The notes under the pieces: generated by a model
Told to the model about the DNA's origin: nothing
What the model saw: only the letters and a program-made list of their open reading frames with translations
Database searches by the model: none
DNA from: Bimuria novae-zelandiae CBS 107.79
Taxonomy: Eukaryota > Ascomycota > Dothideomycetes > Pleosporales > Didymosphaeriaceae
Direction of reading: 5' to 3'
NCBI GenBank assembly: GCA_010015655.1
Contig: ML976666.1
Coordinates: forward strand, 741,387 to 805,386
Length of the DNA: 64,000 nt
Position numbers and translations under genes: made by a program
In this document: positions 59,456 to 64,000 of the stretch, piece by piece
Layout of the letters: the number at the start of each line of letters is the position of its first letter
How positions within the stretch are numbered: the first letter of the stretch is position 1

Positions 59456-61908
59456 CTAATTGTCCTTCTGCTGCGATCTCCCCGAGTCTTCAAGATCCTC
59501 CCTCGCTTCCCGAAGAATCTCCTTCATTCGAAAATAGAGCGTCCCATCTTCTCCCTCCCATGGCTTGCCCATTGGGAAAATAGCCCTCCGCAACCTATTG
59601 ACATGTGGAATCAGTGGCTGATAGTATGGCGTAAAAGCTTTGGTAATCCGGTTAAGGAAATGTCTTTCTCTGCTGATGAGCCCTGACTTCAGTTCAGCCA
59701 ACTCCTCCATATTCACATAATTCCACTTCTCAAACTCTGTCGCCCCAATATCTTTGCCTGGCCCATCATAATGGACGCATATCCAGAAGAGGACCCAGAA
59801 GAATGACTCCAGATCGTGCATAAATGAATGATTTTCTTCCTCTAGAAGCACACCGATCGCCATGAACGCCCGTGTGCCGGTCTTCCCCCGTGCCCCGGAA
59901 GATTTCTCCCGCTGCTCCTTGATGGCAAGGTCGAGGTCGATCAAGAATGCGCGCCAGGAGGGGTTGTCATCCTCCTCATTCACCATGAGATTGTTCGGTG
60001 AGATATCGCATTGTAGCATACCGGCCCGCGTGTGTAGCGACTCGTACCCGTCGGTGCAGCCTTCCAGCGCAGCCAGAAGGCTAACCCTGGAGCTCGCCTT
60101 GTAGATGGCCTTCCCGTAGTCACGGACGATAATGCGGCGATGCACTCGGTTCGCTGTAGCCCTTCCACCTTTTACCGGAGAGCTCGAACAGGTTCGCTTG
60201 CTGGGCGGCAACGGCGCGTCCGTGCAGCTTGAGGACCGCTTCCTCCCGGTTGCGCTGCTGCTTTGACCCTTCCGCGAGATGCGACGTCCGGTCGCACTTG
60301 GAGGCGGCATCGAGCTTTCCGACCTGTAGTTTGTCGCTTTTGTTATGTCCAGGCCTCGCCGCACGTTCCCACGGATGTCGTCATCCTGGCCGCCCACACA
60401 GACCGTTTCGTGGTGATAGTATCTCGCGACGTTGACCACGCCTTTTTCAGTCGCCTCGCGCAACAATTCGCCCTCCTCCTCGCGTTCCGGGAACTGCCAT
60501 GAGTCTTTGACCACAAGAGATGTTCGGGAGTCGTCTCCCTCGCGATGTACTCTCCAGCAGGTTGTCGCCCGACCGGCAACACAGGGTACCCGTTTCACAA
60601 CCTCGTCGATAACGAGCCGCTCGGTGTGGTTGTCTCGTTCGACCTCGATGTACCGCTTGTCCCCCGCTGTGATGATCGTGGGGTCAAATCCAAGCTGCTC
60701 CTCGTTCAGCCACAAGAATCCGAGCACGGCGGACACGAACTGTAGTCCGTCTTCGTTGATGTCGAATTGTTCGGACGCGATGCCGCCCAGTCGGTCGAAT
60801 TCCCACAGTCGCATGAGCGACCCGCAGAGGGTAAAGCCGAGCACGAAGCGGCGGCTATCCTGGGCCGCGAACACCTCTCTCGCATACCGCCCCAGGTCAA
60901 GCCACGCTTTGGACGTTTTGTCTGCCAATGGATTGCTCTTGAGTTCTCCTGGTATGAGGATCTGCGACCAATGGCACTTGGAGTCAACGCCGGCGCTCGG
61001 GTCGTCTACGAAGCCGACATCCAACTTGCGGTCAGCGGTGGAACCTTGCACGGGCTGGTGGGGTTGTGCCAGTGGCCGCCGTCGAAGCCTGGAGGCAGGC
61101 TGATTCTCTGCTGCGAAGTCCAAGAGCTGGCCGGTAAGAGGCGCAAACCAACTTAAGACATCGCGTTCCTTCGCGCCTTCAGGCCAGTCCCGCCAGCCGC
61201 TCTCCTCTCGGTAGAGCGGGTTATCCCCTTCCTTGCACTTGTCGAACACGGCCTGCACTACCGACTTCAGAGCTGGGACGCTTCCGAAGTAGGCATCGAA
61301 GAAACCAGGGATCCCGACGTATAGCTGTCCCAGTTCCTCCTTTAGTACGCCGTCCACATATTTGCGGTGTACGGTAGAGTTCGCGAAGCTGCCCGTGTTG
61401 TGCAGCCATGGCGTCTGCGGGAAGGAGGCGGTGAGGGACGGGGCAGACAGTGGAGGAGTCGTGGGTTTGGCGACTGTGAAAGCTGTAGACGCGGCGACGG
61501 CGGCGTAGACATTGTCCCATATGACTTCATCGGGCTCGTTGTTGAGGACTGCTCTGAGGAGCGGTAGGATATGCTTATTGTCGAAGTTGTCGGAGTAGAC
61601 CGCTGAACTCAGCGCTAATAGGTCGCCGAGGAGATCCCTATTACCCTGATTCGAGGGCAGCGAACGCGTGGCGGAGAGACCCTGCAAAGCGTGTATCAGG
61701 TCAAGGAGGGAATTTTTCGGTCCTGTTGATGTTAGGAAATGTCGCGAGTTTGGTGTTGAGCCGTACCTTCCCCACTAAGATGGTACAATGCATCAGCGCC
61801 TGTGATAGCTAGGCCTCTGCATTTGAATTCGAAAGAGTCGCGGAAGGTATCAAGTCCTTTGCCAATGGGATTTGTCTTGATTACCTTTGATCGCGACTCA
61901 TCGGTCAT
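59456..61908 (-). CDS. FunK1-type fungal protein kinase
   Basis: Exon 1 is 61908-61767 and exon 2 is 61722-59456; the 44-nt intron (GTACGG..AACAG) restores HLSGE|GPKNSLLDLIHAL. 802 aa. The ATG at 61908 (MTDESRSKVIKTNPIGKGLD) was found by extending the long frame, which itself has only a TTG at 61687. FunK1 features are the long N-terminal part, WSQILIPGELKSNP (Glu/Lys region), a Ser/Arg-rich insert about residues 510-555 (SSSCTDAPLPPSKRTCSSSP), the catalytic loop MLQCDISPNNLMV with Asp and Asn, LIDLDLAI as DFG equivalent, and GTRAFMAIGVL in the activation segment. Such kinases are greatly expanded in accessory fungal genomes; substrates are unknown. Confidence 0.88.
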
Positions 61909-62054
61909 GGTGCGAGAGCGCAGCGAACGCTCGAGGTAGTCAATAGAAGTGACGGTATGACCGCTGTGAAATGATGAGCGAGGCAGGCCCGTGGAGAGGG
62001 GGTGTCGAGGGCGAAATCGGGTATGGGCGTTTGAGAGTGAAAGATGGCTGGAAC

Positions 62055-62071
62055 GAGAGAGAGAGAGAGAG
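62055..62071. repeat. (GA)8 microsatellite at a LINE 3' end
   Basis: Dinucleotide run immediately abutting the LINE 3' end at 62072, as the (AC)13 run does at 37183-37208. Confidence 0.95.
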
Positions 62072-63690
62072 TTTCATTTCGCCCGGCACTAAGCCTAAAG
62101 GGCACTAGTACAGTTTATTACCTAATCCTAGCCTTCTGATATCCCAAACTTGACAAGCCCCTACTATTACCCTCTTCCTGCGCTGCTATCCTTTGCTATT
62201 AATATCTTATTCCTGTACGTATTAGATTTGTTGCAAGTTATCTTAGAGTCCTTTCTCTAAGTGTTTATTGTCCCTAACCCGGCGATTAAAGCAGAACTTG
62301 CTACTACATAGGCTTTATTATTTTTTGTGCTTATTAATGCTCTCTAGCCTATATCTATTTCTAACCTGCCTATGCTAATAGCAAACTAAATCGTTGCCTA
62401 GACGGCCTCTATGTCCGGCGTCTACTTTACTCTGTTTGACATTACTTTACCACCTAGTGCGAAGGAGAGATTACCCTACCTTTTGCCTACCTATTATAGC
62501 ATCTGTGTTCGTTGCGTATTCCATCTCGAACAGCGAAAGAGGAAGTGTTTGGTTAATTCTTTCGCCAAGCCACATCTACATTAGTCTGACTCCGCCGCTC
62601 TAATCTAATGCAGAAATCTATTCAGCCGTACTATCCTTGTCCGTAGCTATGCTAGCACTCTAGCTTCTCGCTAGCTTAACTTATCGTATAGTCCTCGTGT
62701 ATGCTTCCTGGGCAGTGCTGCATCTAACTTTCTTAAGTATTCTCTAATTCTGCTTAGTAGCGGTCTGTATCTGTCCCGTTTAGCTATTACGGCATTTGCC
62801 ACTGTTAATTTGGCTTTTTATTATAGTGTATTAGGTGTACTACTATCTCTTATAGCCTTCTTCGCTTCTGCTTTAGCCTTCTTGCCTAGGTCGAAGTCAC
62901 ACCTAGCTAGGATCTATACGAACTCTACTTTGTTCTTTCTTACCCTAAACATGCGCACCGTGTTATAGATCTGTCTAATTATATACTGTCCTAACTACCT
63001 TCTTGGATGGCTAATGGCCAGCAGCGCGGCTTAATTACTGGCTAATATAGTAATCTTCCGTGCTAGCAACCCTGGCGGCAAGCTCTTTAACTCTTGTAGT
63101 ATCGCTACTAGTTCCGCCGTGTATAGGTTTTGCTTAGTTCTCGGTCCGAGGGTTTTAGAGAAGGTGGTAGGTTCGTTTGCCTCCCCTCTAGTGGCTCCGC
63201 CTGTGTCTTCTATTGCTCCCCTATATCCTACCAGGCCGTTCCTTACTAAGGTGCTAGTGGCAATTTGAATGCCTTAGCTACAGTCTACAGTCTTAGCTAC
63301 TTCTATACTATTTGTTTTAATAGTCGTAGCTATACGTGCGTTCCACGGGCTTATAATATATAGTATAATGGTTTTAATCCTTTCCGCGTCTGCGTCTTAG
63401 AGCCGTTGCGCTATCTTTTGTAATAGTAAATTAAATCTTTAAAACGTTTTAGCCTTAATCCTTACTAGTAGGTTTAAGTCTAGTAAGGTGTAGATATTAA
63501 ACTAGAACTTAATTACTTTTAAGGTGTGCTATTTATTTACTAGTTAAATATGCACTTCCGCTTTTACTATCGCTATAGCTACTATCTTAAAGCAGCCTGT
63601 AATGGCTTATGCTCTAATCTTCTACGCTCTTTTAATAGATGCCGTGGACTACTGTCCGCATGCGTGCATCTAAACGCTTATCGGTGCTTT
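62072..63690 (-). mobile_element. Tad-like non-LTR retrotransposon, 3' part (RIP-degraded)
   Basis: On the minus strand it ends GTGCCGGGCGAAATGAAA directly before the dinucleotide tail. It has the same layout as the copy at 37209-38050, including the zinc-binding block with (S/C)RKRKC-like remnants near 62490-62600. Further upstream (about 63000-63250) lies an RNase H-like decayed region with many TAG/TAA. The 5' limit is estimated from a composition change near 63650-63700. Confidence 0.65.
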
Positions 63691-63821
63691 CCGAAATACC
63701 GTCCCGCCCCACTTCGGGCAGCCGAGGTGGCCCCAGCTTCCCAGAAAATATTTTCTATCACCCAATTTGTTAGTAAAACAATGATTACAGCGAACATTCA
63801 CCCTGTATCAATACCTGTATT

Positions 63822-64000
63822 ATGCCGCCGCGTAGTCAGCGTAAGCGTACAGCTACCCAGCCATTTGATGGAGGTAAAAATCCTTCAAAACGTGCGCGCC
63901 GGGCGCCTGCAGCAGCTGCCAAAGGTACCCAATCACGGAGACAAGTATCCAAGAAGGATGCTCCTCCGCCGGAGGACAACGCTGTATCTGATCCAGTTAG
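63822..64000 (+). CDS. N-terminus of an unidentified ORF, runs off the window
   Basis: The ATG at 63822 opens MPPRSQRKRTATQPFDGGKN followed by Lys/Arg-, Ala- and Pro-rich sequence (SKRARRAPAAAAKG), open to the last base. A basic, disordered N-terminus with nuclear-localisation-like KRKR/KRARR suggests a nuclear or transposon-encoded protein. Its position straight after a LINE and the absence of RIP mutations point to a young mobile element or a gene at the edge of one. No domain is visible in the 59 codons present. Confidence 0.45.
   Translation, partial: MPPRSQRKRTATQPFDGGKNPSKRARRAPAAAAKGTQSRRQVSKKDAPPPEDNAVSDPV

Noticed and set aside
1..64000. CRISPR array, rRNA or tRNA genes
   Set aside because: No regularly spaced repeats, and no tRNA cloverleaf or rRNA segment was recognised by eye; a tRNA scan was not possible.

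Overview
The window comes from a filamentous ascomycete (Pezizomycotina, probably Dothideomycetes). Genes carry short 44-127 nt GT..AG introns. GC-rich gene islands alternate with long AT-rich tracts in which CpA/TpG is almost gone while CpG survives, the signature of repeat-induced point mutation (RIP). Old transposons are full of TAG/TAA stops where glutamine codons would stand.

Layout. (1) 1-14.2 kb is a RIP-degraded transposon nest. A minus-strand Ty1/copia element (1-858 and 4604 to about 7500) is split inside its integrase by two abutting pogo/Fot1-like DNA transposons (861-2709 and 2712-4601) that share one TA. Solo LTRs with perfect 5-bp target duplications lie at 8102-8530 and 13105-13346. 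(2) 14.5-22.7 kb is a carbohydrate-use group: a GH95 alpha-L-fucosidase-type enzyme, a divergent lactose-permease-type MFS transporter and a GH1 beta-glucosidase. Neither enzyme has a signal peptide, which suggests import followed by cytosolic hydrolysis. A third solo LTR (20000-20449) sits between the transporter and the GH1 gene. (3) 22.7-30 kb is a core-genome island: a PPR protein, CDP-diacylglycerol synthase with a GC-AG intron, and an ATRIP/UvsD checkpoint protein divergent from it. (4) About 30.1 kb to the right edge is accessory DNA. It opens with a broken HET gene. 220 bp further on is a DUF3435 (FluG-like, Starship-captain superfamily) tyrosine recombinase with about eight C-terminal C2H2 modules. 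Then come a MADS-like ORF, a pogo transposase remnant, a Tad-like LINE 3' end on an (AC)n run, an alpha/beta-hydrolase (SERAC1/NLR-type) gene cut off by a hAT element, a second hAT, a conserved hypothetical, an APH-fold kinase, a decayed PD-(D/E)XK-like gene, two orphan multi-exon genes, a BCS1-type AAA ATPase, a FunK1 kinase, a second LINE 3' end on a (GA)n run, and the start of an unidentified ORF.

The most notable item is the captain-like recombinase at the exact left edge of the accessory block, facing into it. That is where a Starship mega-transposon would carry its captain. Neither Starship terminus nor a target-site duplication was demonstrated here. Exon junctions were assembled by hand from frame continuity and splice consensus.
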